Shown: in pieces, positions 32,949-40,813 of the stretch | Layout of the letters: the number at the start of each line of letters is the position of its first letter | Numbering within the stretch: the stretch's first letter is position 1 | Virus record (IMG/VR): IMGVR_UViG_3300021368_000010 | Span: 1 to 64,000 of that record | Direction: 5' to 3' (one strand) | Origin: a virus | DNA length: 64,000 nt | The notes under the pieces: generated by a model | The model's input: only the letters and a program-made list of their open reading frames with translations | The model's database searches: none | What the model was told of the DNA's origin: nothing | Program-made: the position numbers and the translations under genes

Positions 32949-33469
32949 CGTTTAGAGTTCATTTCAATACGAGACTTGATATGATTATAACCGGAATCTG
33001 TCTCTCCGTCAACTGTGAAGACATGATCGTAACCTGATTTCTCAATAATCTTATCCTTAATTTCCATCTGACGCTTTTCTTTTTGAATCCTTCTTAGGAA
33101 GGCATAAAAAGCAATCTGCGTAAAATATGCAAATGGGTTCTTAGATTTTTCAGGTTTGAAATTGGCAATATACTGAATGCAGTTTTCAATTGCATCACAA
33201 ACCATATCATCCTTATACATGTAGTTGATGAAGTTTGGTTTGAATGACAAGTGTGTTGCAATCTTATGAAAACATGATCCTAGATATTCATAACATCGAA
33301 CAAACTCTTTCGACGTCCTTCTATCTGGATGGTTCCTATAATATTTAATAGTTACCTTATAGTTCTCGTGTTCTAATACTTCTTTACCGTGACGAAAATA
33401 ATCCCGGAGTTTGATTACATTAGAAAGAAACTCTTGATTGTCAATATAATGTTGTTTTTGTTTTTTCAT
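32945..33469 (-). CDS. 55: gp55 late sigma factor
   Basis: 174 aa, near T4 gp55 (185). NPFAYFTQIAFYAFLRRIQKEKRQ matches the region 2 core that contacts polymerase and opens the -10 box. gp55 directs host RNA polymerase to TATAAATA boxes with gp33 and the gp45 clamp. It has its own consensus sigma-70 promoter. Confidence 0.93.
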   Translation of the reverse strand: MKKQKQHYIDNQEFLSNVIKLRDYFRHGKEVLEHENYKVTIKYYRNHPDRRTSKEFVRCYEYLGSCFHKIATHLSFKPNFINYMYKDDMVCDAIENCIQYIANFKPEKSKNPFAYFTQIAFYAFLRRIQKEKRQMEIKDKIIEKSGYDHVFTVDGETDSGYNHIKSRIEMNSKR

Positions 33470-33495
33470 GCAGAAGGTTCCTTCTCTATGTTCCT

Positions 33496-33523
33496 ATTAT
33501 AACACACTTGACAAGTTTGTCAA
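33496..33523 (-). promoter_or_regulatory. Consensus sigma-70 promoter of gp55 with a palindrome
   Basis: Minus strand: TTGACA (33518-33523), 16-bp spacer, TATAAT (33496-33501). TTGACAA-AC-TTGTCAA forms a perfect inverted repeat covering the -35 box and part of the spacer, which looks like an operator. Confidence 0.7.
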
Positions 33524-33569
33524 ACTCTAGTAGAATAACCATGTAAGGGTTCAAGAAAACTATAGCTTA

Positions 33570-34007
33570 TTAATGATAATGACCAGGATCTTTATAGATC
33601 TTTTCTAGGAGAGTTCTGTATTGATCAATCTTTCCACGATACCCTTCGGTTCGTTCGGGATCGGTATGAGTGTCTGGTTTTGAATCATCATCGTCATCAT
33701 CAGCAATAAAAGACTGATACATGAAGATAACTTCTTTACTCATCGATGCGACAGCAACAATATCTTTTTCGCGAAGAATAAAGAACTCTTCGTCAGACAT
33801 TTGCATCCATTTTGAAAAACCAATTCCTTTAGCGACTTTATTTTCACTAATCTCTTTGGTGATGATTTGCAGTTGCACAGGATCTTGAATAAAGACTAAA
33901 CTTTCTCCGTCATCATCTGTAAGGACTGCTCTCCCTAATACTTCTTCGCCATTAACTAGTTTGAAAATGCCGAAGAATTCTTCGTCGTGTTTTGCGTAAT
34001 TAATCAT
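33570..34007 (-). CDS. Sm/Hfq-like protein, paralogue C
   Basis: 145 aa. FGIFKLVNGEEVLGRAV, LVFIQDPVQLQII, GFSKWMQMSDEEFFILREKDIVAVASMSKEVIFMY follows the order seen in the copies at 13666, 13832 and 22013. An Asp-rich tail (DDDDDDSKPD) and a basic C-terminus follow. It lies between uvsW and gp55, with an 8-nt overlap to uvsW. Asp-rich tails occur in single-stranded DNA or RNA binding proteins; the role is unknown. Confidence 0.7.
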   Translation of the reverse strand: MINYAKHDEEFFGIFKLVNGEEVLGRAVLTDDDGESLVFIQDPVQLQIITKEISENKVAKGIGFSKWMQMSDEEFFILREKDIVAVASMSKEVIFMYQSFIADDDDDDSKPDTHTDPERTEGYRGKIDQYRTLLEKIYKDPGHYH

Positions 34008-35481
34008 AAGCTTTTACTTTGACATCTATGATCTCATAATTAAATTTTTCTTCGTTATATACTTTTACTCTCTCCATCAGATGATTCAGTGTGTAATTAT
34101 TACCTCTGTCAGTGGAGATATCGTCTGCAATATCATATAATGTTGCTTGTGATTTATTTTCACCTTTCCTCAGAACACGACCTATAGATTGAAGGTTCCT
34201 CACTCGGGACTTAGAAGGACTAGCGAAAATAACATTGTGTAAGTTTTTTATATTAATTCCTGTAGAGAAAGTTCCATAAGAAGCGATAATAATTGTATCG
34301 CTAGATTGCTCTGTTAACAATCTAATATCTTCTCTATCATCTACATCAACTCCACCATGCACAAAATGCACTGAACGAGTTGTATAACTATTTATCAGTT
34401 CGTAAAGAGGTACTCCATGACGATCTACATAGTTGAAAAGGATAAGAGTGTTGCCCTTTAAATCACATGCAAGATTACGGATAAATTTATTGCGACCTTC
34501 ATGCTCAATAAGATATCCGATTTCATCTTGATACCCTTCAAATAATTTTTCTTCGTGCTTGAGCAACACAATCTTAACTTTTAATTTAGCAACATGTCCT
34601 GCCTTCATTAATTGGTTGGTCTTTGTAACTTGAGAACATCTCCCAAAAACTCCTTCCAAAATCAATTGATTGACATTTGCTCCGTCTAATGTTCCAGTAA
34701 ACCCTATTCTGTACTTGCACTCATGCAACTTAGACATCAAAGAAGTAAGAGATTTAGCTTTGAATTGGTGCGCCTCGTCACCGATGATGACATCAAACCT
34801 GTCAAACCACTTTCGAGGTTCCTTGTAGATAGATTGCCAAGTGGTAATTACCACCTGATGATGCGTGTATTTTTCTTGCCCCGCGTATATTTTATGGCAA
34901 TTTTCGGAGCACATCCAACCATATTCCTCAAAGTCTTTATACATCTGCTCGACAAGAGAGGTAGTAGGAACGACAATTAATACATTTCTATCAACATTTA
35001 CATGAAATCTAACTAATGCATAAATCATTAACGACTTGCCTGATGCTGTCGGTGATAACAGCAATCGTCTGTTATGCTTTAGTGCCTCGTATATTGCTTT
35101 ATACTGATAATCCCGAACCTTCAGAGCAGGAGGTAACCCTAGAGACTTTACAAAACCTACAACAGATTCTGGAGTCACAAATCCATTCTCCTCCATAGGA
35201 TGACCAAAGAATTTACATTCTTCAATCTTATATTGATACCCTCGCTCATCTGCCCAATCTAAAAGATATTCAATGAGACCACAATATATCTCTCCTGTTG
35301 CTGGAGAATAAAGATGGATCTTCCCATCCCATCCCTTATAGCGACGGGTCTTCTGCATAAATTTTGCCGACTCCACCTCAAAGGTAAAAAAGTCGGCAAG
35401 TTCATAATTGATGTGAGGTTCTGCTTCAACCTTTAAATAAACCTCATTCTTTTTGCGAATAACAAGATCAACCATACTCAA
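34000..35481 (-). CDS. uvsW: UvsW helicase
   Basis: 493 aa, close to T4 UvsW (503). SPTASGKSLM (Walker A), GDEAHQFK (DEAH motif II), GFTGTL (motif III) and QSIGRVLRKGE (motif VI) define superfamily 2. UvsW reverses forks, clears R-loops and moves replication to the recombination mode. It overlaps uvsY by 4 nt. Confidence 0.95.
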   Translation of the reverse strand: MSMVDLVIRKKNEVYLKVEAEPHINYELADFFTFEVESAKFMQKTRRYKGWDGKIHLYSPATGEIYCGLIEYLLDWADERGYQYKIEECKFFGHPMEENGFVTPESVVGFVKSLGLPPALKVRDYQYKAIYEALKHNRRLLLSPTASGKSLMIYALVRFHVNVDRNVLIVVPTTSLVEQMYKDFEEYGWMCSENCHKIYAGQEKYTHHQVVITTWQSIYKEPRKWFDRFDVIIGDEAHQFKAKSLTSLMSKLHECKYRIGFTGTLDGANVNQLILEGVFGRCSQVTKTNQLMKAGHVAKLKVKIVLLKHEEKLFEGYQDEIGYLIEHEGRNKFIRNLACDLKGNTLILFNYVDRHGVPLYELINSYTTRSVHFVHGGVDVDDREDIRLLTEQSSDTIIIASYGTFSTGINIKNLHNVIFASPSKSRVRNLQSIGRVLRKGENKSQATLYDIADDISTDRGNNYTLNHLMERVKVYNEEKFNYEIIDVKVKAYD

Positions 35482-35906
35482 AAACCAGCATTAAATTTCT
35501 TCCATTCGATAGCATTTTTAATGTGATATGTGCGGTTGTTTATCATCCGCAAAACACTATCTAAAAAGAAGAGCACCTGTTCTATGTAGTCCACTTTGTA
35601 TTGGACCTTTTGAACATCCTCATCTGCTTCAATGAACATAAGGATTTCTTCTTTTGTCGTAAGTTTAAGGTCGAACGGAATCTCTTTATACACAGAAGAA
35701 GGTGCCTTACCTTTGTAGTACAACCATTTTTCTTTCAAAAGTCTTTTGAGTTCTAATTCGCGATCTTTCTTCATTAGAGTATATGTATTGTGATACTCCA
35801 TGTATTTCATATGAAGTTGAGGAATTTTTATAGAGTCCTCATCATGCAATGTTTCGTGAAGAACCGAATCAGTTTTCCACATCTCTTGAAGGTTTTCTAG
35901 ATTCAT
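35478..35906 (-). CDS. uvsY: UvsY recombination mediator
   Basis: 142 aa, near T4 UvsY (137). ENLQEMWKTDSVLHETLHDEDSIKIPQLHMKYMEYH and the helical C-terminus (SVLRMINNRTYHIKNAIEW) fit. It loads UvsX on gp32-coated DNA. A small gene overlaps its start by 38 nt. Confidence 0.92.
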   Translation of the reverse strand: MNLENLQEMWKTDSVLHETLHDEDSIKIPQLHMKYMEYHNTYTLMKKDRELELKRLLKEKWLYYKGKAPSSVYKEIPFDLKLTTKEEILMFIEADEDVQKVQYKVDYIEQVLFFLDSVLRMINNRTYHIKNAIEWKKFNAGF

Positions 35907-36027
35907 AACGATACTTAAGTGCTTGTAAATGCCATGCTTGTGATAAACTCTTGGGTCCTTCCTTTAAAAGTTTTCTTTCTTCAGGAGTGATAACCCAATA
36001 CTCTAAAATTTCTTGTTTCCAATTCAT
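35869..36027 (-). CDS. Small gene upstream of uvsY, 52 aa
   Basis: MNWKQEILEYWVITPEERKL, then a helix SLSQAWHLQALKYRY and a basic end. Its ATG overlaps the stop of the tail-tube-like gene (ATGA) and its end overlaps uvsY by 38 nt. No clear ribosome site; coupling is likely. Function unknown. Confidence 0.6.
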   Translation of the reverse strand: MNWKQEILEYWVITPEERKLLKEGPKSLSQAWHLQALKYRYESRKPSRDVEN

Positions 36028-36572
36028 AAGCGTTCTGCCGAATTGACCTTTCTGAATTCGTAATACAAATATTTAAAAGTTACCTGGGCAGTAATAAATT
36101 CATTGTCCCCTCCAGTTACATCAAAAGGTAATGTACTGAGACTGATTGGATACATGTCTCTGAATACTACATCAAAATTATTTAGATTATTGTTATTTAA
36201 AACTTGTAAGGTTGCTGCAGAAACCGATGGTCTACCTTCTCCAGGATATTCTGCTCTCCATTTAGCAGCATCTCTTTGACTAATACCACCACTGATTGCT
36301 CTCATCCAATTATGGATTTCCATATAGTTTTCTAGATTTTCATCTACAATAAATTCTACCGTAAAATCATCAAATCTAGCATTGCCCTCTACAGGTAATG
36401 GAACATGACCTCTATAATAAACTTCGGCAGTTCCAACATTAAAAGTAGGAATTGCTGCACGCTGACAAAGATACGAAACCTTTTTGGATTTCTCTAAGAT
36501 CAAGACAAATCCAATCGGTGACAAATAATTGTTAGAACTTAATTGTCTTTCGTACCACTTACTTACAGCCAT
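36024..36572 (-). CDS. Tail-tube-like (gp19 family) protein, divergent copy
   Basis: 182 aa. CQRAAIPTFNVGTAEVYYRGHVPLPV, FTVEFIVDENLENYMEIHNWM and VFRDMYPISLSTLPFD match the layout of the three gp19-like proteins at 42460, 43124 and 43817. It lies next to uvsY, away from the tail cluster. It could be a baseplate-proximal tube or gp54-like initiator. Structural role inferred. Confidence 0.7.
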   Translation of the reverse strand: MAVSKWYERQLSSNNYLSPIGFVLILEKSKKVSYLCQRAAIPTFNVGTAEVYYRGHVPLPVEGNARFDDFTVEFIVDENLENYMEIHNWMRAISGGISQRDAAKWRAEYPGEGRPSVSAATLQVLNNNNLNNFDVVFRDMYPISLSTLPFDVTGGDNEFITAQVTFKYLYYEFRKVNSAERL

Positions 36573-36576
36573 TTTG

Positions 36577-37188
36577 TTATGCGTTAATGTTTTCTATCCA
36601 TGATGTAGAAATAAATTTCTCACCAGACAAAGGGGGAAGACCTCTATGAGTATGAGTAAAAGTTGCTGGCCAAATCAATACCTGACCTTTAACTGGTTTA
36701 TACCTTTTATGCTGATATAGAAATTCGGTTTCTCCACCTTCCTCAACAGTATTTAGGTACATCATGGTTGCCATCAATCGCCGGTTAGTACCCAGAGAAC
36801 CATTTTCTGCGTGCCATGCATGAAATCCTTCACCCGGCATAGTTCTCTGAACATTTAAATATGCCTGCTGATACCTGTAATTCAACAAAGTTTCATATTC
36901 ATTTACATAATGCTGTAGGCATTCTCCTACGATTAAATTATATTCCTGCACATACTTATACCCGCACTGATGATCCAACATGAAATCCTCAGTTGCCAAA
37001 CACTTGTCCTTTCTAAAATGTGCCTTTCTTTCTCCAGAGACACCGCTGGGAGTGAATATTCCAACTCGCTTAAAAGTAGCACCACATTTGTCTTGGTATT
37101 TCCAATACTCAATTAAAGGTTGTGTGTCATAATCAGTATTGAAGATACCGACAAAATTTTCAAATTTAAAATCGATAATTCTTGACAT
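36577..37188 (-). CDS. 2-oxoglutarate/Fe(II) oxygenase with HxE variant
   Basis: 203 aa from the ATG at 37188; the longer GTG frame runs through a terminator hairpin, so is excluded. GEGFHAWHAENGSLGTNRRLM carries the first iron site as H-x-E in place of H-x-D; EEGGETEF, WPATFTHTHRG (distal His) and SGEK complete the fold. Substrate unknown. It lies between the tail-tube-like gene and gp23. Confidence 0.85.
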   Translation of the reverse strand: MSRIIDFKFENFVGIFNTDYDTQPLIEYWKYQDKCGATFKRVGIFTPSGVSGERKAHFRKDKCLATEDFMLDHQCGYKYVQEYNLIVGECLQHYVNEYETLLNYRYQQAYLNVQRTMPGEGFHAWHAENGSLGTNRRLMATMMYLNTVEEGGETEFLYQHKRYKPVKGQVLIWPATFTHTHRGLPPLSGEKFISTSWIENINA

Positions 37189-37202
37189 AGTAATACAATA
37201 GT

Positions 37203-37226
37203 AAAAAATGGGGTCCGAAGACCCCA
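37203..37226 (-). terminator. Second terminator downstream of gp23
   Basis: Minus strand TGGGGTC-TTCG-GACCCCA then TTTTTT: 7-bp stem with a stable UUCG loop. About 35 nt after the first one. Confidence 0.85.
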
Positions 37227-37260
37227 GCACTTCCTTCACACGGACATATTATATATGCAT

Positions 37261-37286
37261 AAAAAAAGAGACCCCGTAGGGTCTCT
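37261..37286 (-). terminator. First terminator downstream of gp23
   Basis: Minus strand AGAGACCC-TACG-GGGTCTCT then TTTTTT, beginning 20 nt after the gp23 stop. Confidence 0.85.
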
Positions 37287-37306
37287 GTGAAGTATGTGAA
37301 CCAATA

Positions 37307-38686
37307 TCACATGAGGTTTGCAACCTGGACTCTTCTGTAGTAGCGGTTGCTGTTTGCAGTCAGAGCACCGGAACCTTGGGTCAGACCTTGAGCGAAGGGG
37401 TTCGAGACCATGCCGTAGCGAGTCTTGAAGCCGATCTTGGGCTGGAAGGTGTTGGGGTTGATTGCACGAACCTGCTGGAGAGGTACATAGGGGCAATAGA
37501 ACAGACCTGCGTCATAGGGGCTAGTACCCTTATAACCTGCAACATAGAAGTGCTTATCAGCAATGTTTGCAGAGTAGGGGTCAACATAGACCTTGATGCG
37601 ACCGTTGAGAGTACCAACCATGGTGCTGGAGGTGTCGTCAACGCCGGTCAGGGAGTTGTTACCAGACAGAGCAGGGGTGTAATCGAGAACACCAGCCATA
37701 CCCAGTGCAGAAGCAACGTCAGCAGAGCAGATCAGGATGTTGCCCTTGCCGCGACGAGTTTGCTGACCGATAGCGTTAGCATCTCTTTCGATCTGGAACA
37801 GAAGTCCTTTGAACTTCTCAACAGACCAACGACCATTGGAGTCAACGTCCAGGTCGAAGATACCAGCGTTAGCAGTGTTGTTCTGAGCACCAGCAACAGC
37901 GTTGGTGTAGATGGTACGAACAACTTCTCTGTTGATTTCAGCGAGGATCTCAGTAGAGAGGATGTTGCTCAGTTCCTGCTCAGCATCCAGACCATGGATT
38001 GCCTTGAGGTCTTGTGCCATCTCGATGCTGTACTCAGCCTTCAGGGCACGAGCACGAGCGGTTACAGTGACCTTCTCGATCGAGAAGCCCATTTCACGGA
38101 ACTCGCTTCCAGAGGTAGCGTCGTCCAGACCTTCAACAGTTGCAGTGGTCATGCCGGTAGCATCGCCTGCCTGCTCGTAGGTGCCGGGGGAACCATCGTT
38201 CAGAACACCGGGGTTGTTGCCCTCAGCGTCGTTGTTAGCAGAGCTAGAAGCACCAGGATCGTAGGAGGTGCCAGCACCACCAGAGAAACCTGCGTTAGGC
38301 TCGTTGAAGAATGCCTCGTCATAACCGCCAGCAGCGGGGTTACGCTCGCTACCATAGTTGGTACGCATTGCGAAGATCAGTCCAGTAGGACCAGTCATCG
38401 GTTGAACGCCAGCGATATCGTAAGCGATCAGTTGGGGCATAGAGCGTCTGATCAGGGAGATCAGAACGGGGTCGAAACCAGCGACAGGACCAGTAGCGGT
38501 ATCGCCACCAGTGTAACCGGTTGTTTGAAGTGTTTCGTTAAGGATACCTGCCTCTTCGGTCAGGGCCTTCTCTTGGTTTTCGAGGAGTTGTGCGACTACG
38601 CCTTTCTTGTAGGAATCTCCGATCTCCGGCAGAGCGTCGTGTTCCAGAACGGGTGCCCACTTTTCCTGGAGTTGCTTAAAGGACAT
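37307..38686 (-). CDS. 23: gp23 major capsid protein
   Basis: 459 aa. PVLISLIRRSMPQLIAYDIAGVQPM and GPTGLIFAMRTNYGS are highly conserved gp23 segments. The first ~60 residues form the pro-piece removed by gp21 protease; a cut after an LxE-type site is expected. It forms the head hexamers. GGAG precedes the ATG. No late box is seen right before it, so it may be read from the gp22 promoter. Confidence 0.97.
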   Translation of the reverse strand: MSFKQLQEKWAPVLEHDALPEIGDSYKKGVVAQLLENQEKALTEEAGILNETLQTTGYTGGDTATGPVAGFDPVLISLIRRSMPQLIAYDIAGVQPMTGPTGLIFAMRTNYGSERNPAAGGYDEAFFNEPNAGFSGGAGTSYDPGASSSANNDAEGNNPGVLNDGSPGTYEQAGDATGMTTATVEGLDDATSGSEFREMGFSIEKVTVTARARALKAEYSIEMAQDLKAIHGLDAEQELSNILSTEILAEINREVVRTIYTNAVAGAQNNTANAGIFDLDVDSNGRWSVEKFKGLLFQIERDANAIGQQTRRGKGNILICSADVASALGMAGVLDYTPALSGNNSLTGVDDTSSTMVGTLNGRIKVYVDPYSANIADKHFYVAGYKGTSPYDAGLFYCPYVPLQQVRAINPNTFQPKIGFKTRYGMVSNPFAQGLTQGSGALTANSNRYYRRVQVANLM

Positions 38687-38723
38687 TTTATGTTCTCCGA
38701 GTTAAAGTAGTTAGGGTTTACAA

Positions 38724-39782
38724 TTATTTGGACCAGCGAGCGATAGCATCGACATACTTCGACATCGTGCCGCTTGCTGTACTTTCGATAAGGGGTTCTG
38801 TTGCTTCTTCGGTGGGGTCACTTACAGATTCTGTAAGTTCAGCCTTCCTAGTGAAGTATGATTCCTTAATCGTTTCGACCTTATTTCTAAAGTCTTCTTC
38901 AGTTTCAAACTCAACACCCTCTGCCAGAGAAGCAAGCTTCTCCTTCTGTGTCTCTGCGAGACCAACAGCGCATTCGTTCACAATTTCCATTTTGACAAAT
39001 TCGCCAACACGCTTATTCAAAGCGATATTAGCGTCGATTTGCTCGTTGAGTTTAGCTTCCATTTCATCAATTTCACCTGCCATTCCATCTAGCAGGTTGA
39101 ACTTCTCTTCGGGAACACTGAAATTGTGCTCCATGAAAAGACCTTTTAGGCCGTTGAAGAAAGACTCTGCCATCTCAGTCTTAATACCGTGCTCGATCTG
39201 GAGAGCATTCTCTTTCATCCAGGACTCGGCGGCATAAGTGAGGTAATCGTCTACCTTCTCGGCCAAACTTGTTTGAATCTTTTCGACTTCTTCCGTCAGA
39301 GTAGATTCAAATGCCTCTTGCAATGCTGCAACTTCAGCATTGACTTTTGCGGTGACAGCAGCTTCAAAAATGGTTACTGCTTTTTGTCTGAACTCTTCTG
39401 AGAGATCTTCACCTGCGACAAGAGCGTCAACATCTTCAGTAAAGTCGTACTCGGTTTCAGCGAGGACTTCTTCTTCGCCATCTTGCTCTACCTCATCGAA
39501 AATTTTGGAAGATAATGCACCGGGCATTGCAGAAGATGCGTTGGAGGACTTGGTTCCAAGAGACTTACTGCCTTCTTTACCTACTGAACCAGCTGCCGAT
39601 GCACCAGCATTTTTAGTGCCAGCGGCACCTTCCATGCTATCAGTGTTAACATCGATAACTTTCTTTGCACCACCTTTAGAGGTGTCGATTCTTTCGCCAG
39701 GCTTTGCGTTCTTGGTAACAGCGTTAGAGCCTTCGTCCACTTGTTCCATTGAATCTAACTCTTTATCGAGGGTCTCAGACAT
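38724..39782 (-). CDS. 22: gp22 prohead scaffold
   Basis: 352 aa. Acidic, helical scaffold with many LxE/IxE sites for gp21. The N-terminal 90 residues are Gly/Ala/Lys-rich (GTKNAGASAAGS), and the C-terminal 200 residues form coiled-coil text (NALQIEHGIKTEMAESFFNGLKGLFMEHN, a motif of gp22). Position between gp21 and gp23 matches T4. A TATAAATA box lies 38 nt upstream. Confidence 0.9.
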   Translation of the reverse strand: MSETLDKELDSMEQVDEGSNAVTKNAKPGERIDTSKGGAKKVIDVNTDSMEGAAGTKNAGASAAGSVGKEGSKSLGTKSSNASSAMPGALSSKIFDEVEQDGEEEVLAETEYDFTEDVDALVAGEDLSEEFRQKAVTIFEAAVTAKVNAEVAALQEAFESTLTEEVEKIQTSLAEKVDDYLTYAAESWMKENALQIEHGIKTEMAESFFNGLKGLFMEHNFSVPEEKFNLLDGMAGEIDEMEAKLNEQIDANIALNKRVGEFVKMEIVNECAVGLAETQKEKLASLAEGVEFETEEDFRNKVETIKESYFTRKAELTESVSDPTEEATEPLIESTASGTMSKYVDAIARWSK

Positions 39783-39819
39783 TTGAATATTCTCCGTAAT
39801 GTTTTGCTCTGTCTATGTT

Positions 39820-39827
39820 TATTTATA
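39820..39827 (-). promoter_or_regulatory. Late promoter TATAAATA for gp22-gp23
   Basis: Exact T4 late consensus, 38 nt upstream of the gp22 ATG. Confidence 0.8.
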
Positions 39828-39829
39828 AA

Positions 39830-40474
39830 TCATAAACTCTTCAAAAACTTAGCGAACGCGGAAACTTTGCGTTCTTGTAAGTTAATGAGAGTCGCTTCAT
39901 CAATTTCAGTTTTAATTTGAGCAACCGCAGATTCTCTAAGAATCCCGTTCTCCCAAACCCATTCTTTTCCTTCCATAATTCCATCGACAAAAGCATCAGG
40001 AGCAGAAGGATCTGCTACAATATCAGCAGCTGTGGCAAGCATAAAATCATCTGCAACCATGCTGCAGTTTTCTTTCTTAATGATGGAACCCATGCCTCGG
40101 GAAGATACACCTAAACGAACACCCTCATCGAGGAGGTTCTTAGCAATCTTACCCATGGGGGTATCAAGTAACTTTGCTTTACCAACAAAGTTAGTTCCAT
40201 CTTCAGAAAGGGAAACGATCTTATGCGACACTCTATCAAGATTGATAGAAGGTCCGTCAGGATGACCTAATTCTCCAAGAGCACGCCCCTTTTGAATATA
40301 GTTCTCATCGTATTTAGCAACTTCACGCGCCAAAGTTTTCATAGGATACATTCTGCCATTGCGGTTCTTAAGTTCCGCTTGCAGGAAGATACCTTCAATG
40401 AAGTAATTTTTCTTGCCTTCTTTCTCTTCACAGAGAAAATCGACGGTTGTAATTTCTTCAGCTATCAGTCTCAT
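39830..40474 (-). CDS. 21: gp21 prohead protease
   Basis: 214 aa from the ATG at 40474 (GAGG upstream), the same length class as T4 gp21 (212). YFIEGIFLQAELKNRNGRMYP, LGELGHPDGPSIN with the catalytic His, and LGVSSRGMGS with the catalytic Ser mark the herpes/T4-type serine protease. It cuts scaffold and head proteins after LxE-type sites. It overlaps the preceding gene by 17 nt. Confidence 0.95.
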   Translation of the reverse strand: MRLIAEEITTVDFLCEEKEGKKNYFIEGIFLQAELKNRNGRMYPMKTLAREVAKYDENYIQKGRALGELGHPDGPSINLDRVSHKIVSLSEDGTNFVGKAKLLDTPMGKIAKNLLDEGVRLGVSSRGMGSIIKKENCSMVADDFMLATAADIVADPSAPDAFVDGIMEGKEWVWENGILRESAVAQIKTEIDEATLINLQERKVSAFAKFLKSL

Positions 40475-40781
40475 CGGTTTGTTCCTCAGGTTCTTCGGTT
40501 TCTTGTTCTGCTTCGGGGGGTTCATGAGGTTGCCTCTCATCAACTTCTACATCACTGTATTCAGTATCCGTACCATCAGGCATGGAACCTTCAATTTCAT
40601 CCGCAGCAGATTGTGCGGTATCGTCCAATTCAAATCCCATTGTTTTTGCAAAGTCAATTTTCCTTTGCTGAACAGCATCATATGCAATAGTATTTAACGC
40701 AGTTTGCACTGAATCTATTGCTCCCGCTTTATCATCACCAAAAATTTGTTTGACGATTTGTTGTGAAATCTCGCTTGGCAT
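40458..40781 (-). CDS. Acidic prohead core protein (gp67/gp68 position)
   Basis: 107 aa. The N-terminus SEISQQIVKQIFGDDKAGAIDSVQTALNTIAYDAVQQRK is conserved-looking; the C-terminal half is Glu/Asp/Pro-rich (EAEQETEEPEEQTDE). It sits between gp20 and gp21, the place of T4 gp67 and gp68. Probably cut by gp21 into small acidic peptides. Confidence 0.75.
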   Translation of the reverse strand: MPSEISQQIVKQIFGDDKAGAIDSVQTALNTIAYDAVQQRKIDFAKTMGFELDDTAQSAADEIEGSMPDGTDTEYSDVEVDERQPHEPPEAEQETEEPEEQTDETDS

Positions 40782-40800
40782 AATATACTCCGAATAATAA

Positions 40801-40808
40801 TATTTATA
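40801..40808 (-). promoter_or_regulatory. Late promoter TATAAATA for the core protein and gp21
   Basis: Exact consensus, 20 nt upstream of the ATG at 40781. Confidence 0.8.
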
Positions 40809-40813
40809 TCTAT

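Noticed and set aside
37189-37239. Longer GTG start for the second 2OG oxygenase
   Set aside because: The added codons are a UUCG-loop terminator with T-tract, which cannot sensibly be coding.
37376-38710. Long plus-strand open frame of 444 codons opposite gp23
   Set aside because: gp23 is certain on the minus strand, and the antisense frame has low-complexity Ser/Val text without a start signal. It is a shadow caused by codon bias.
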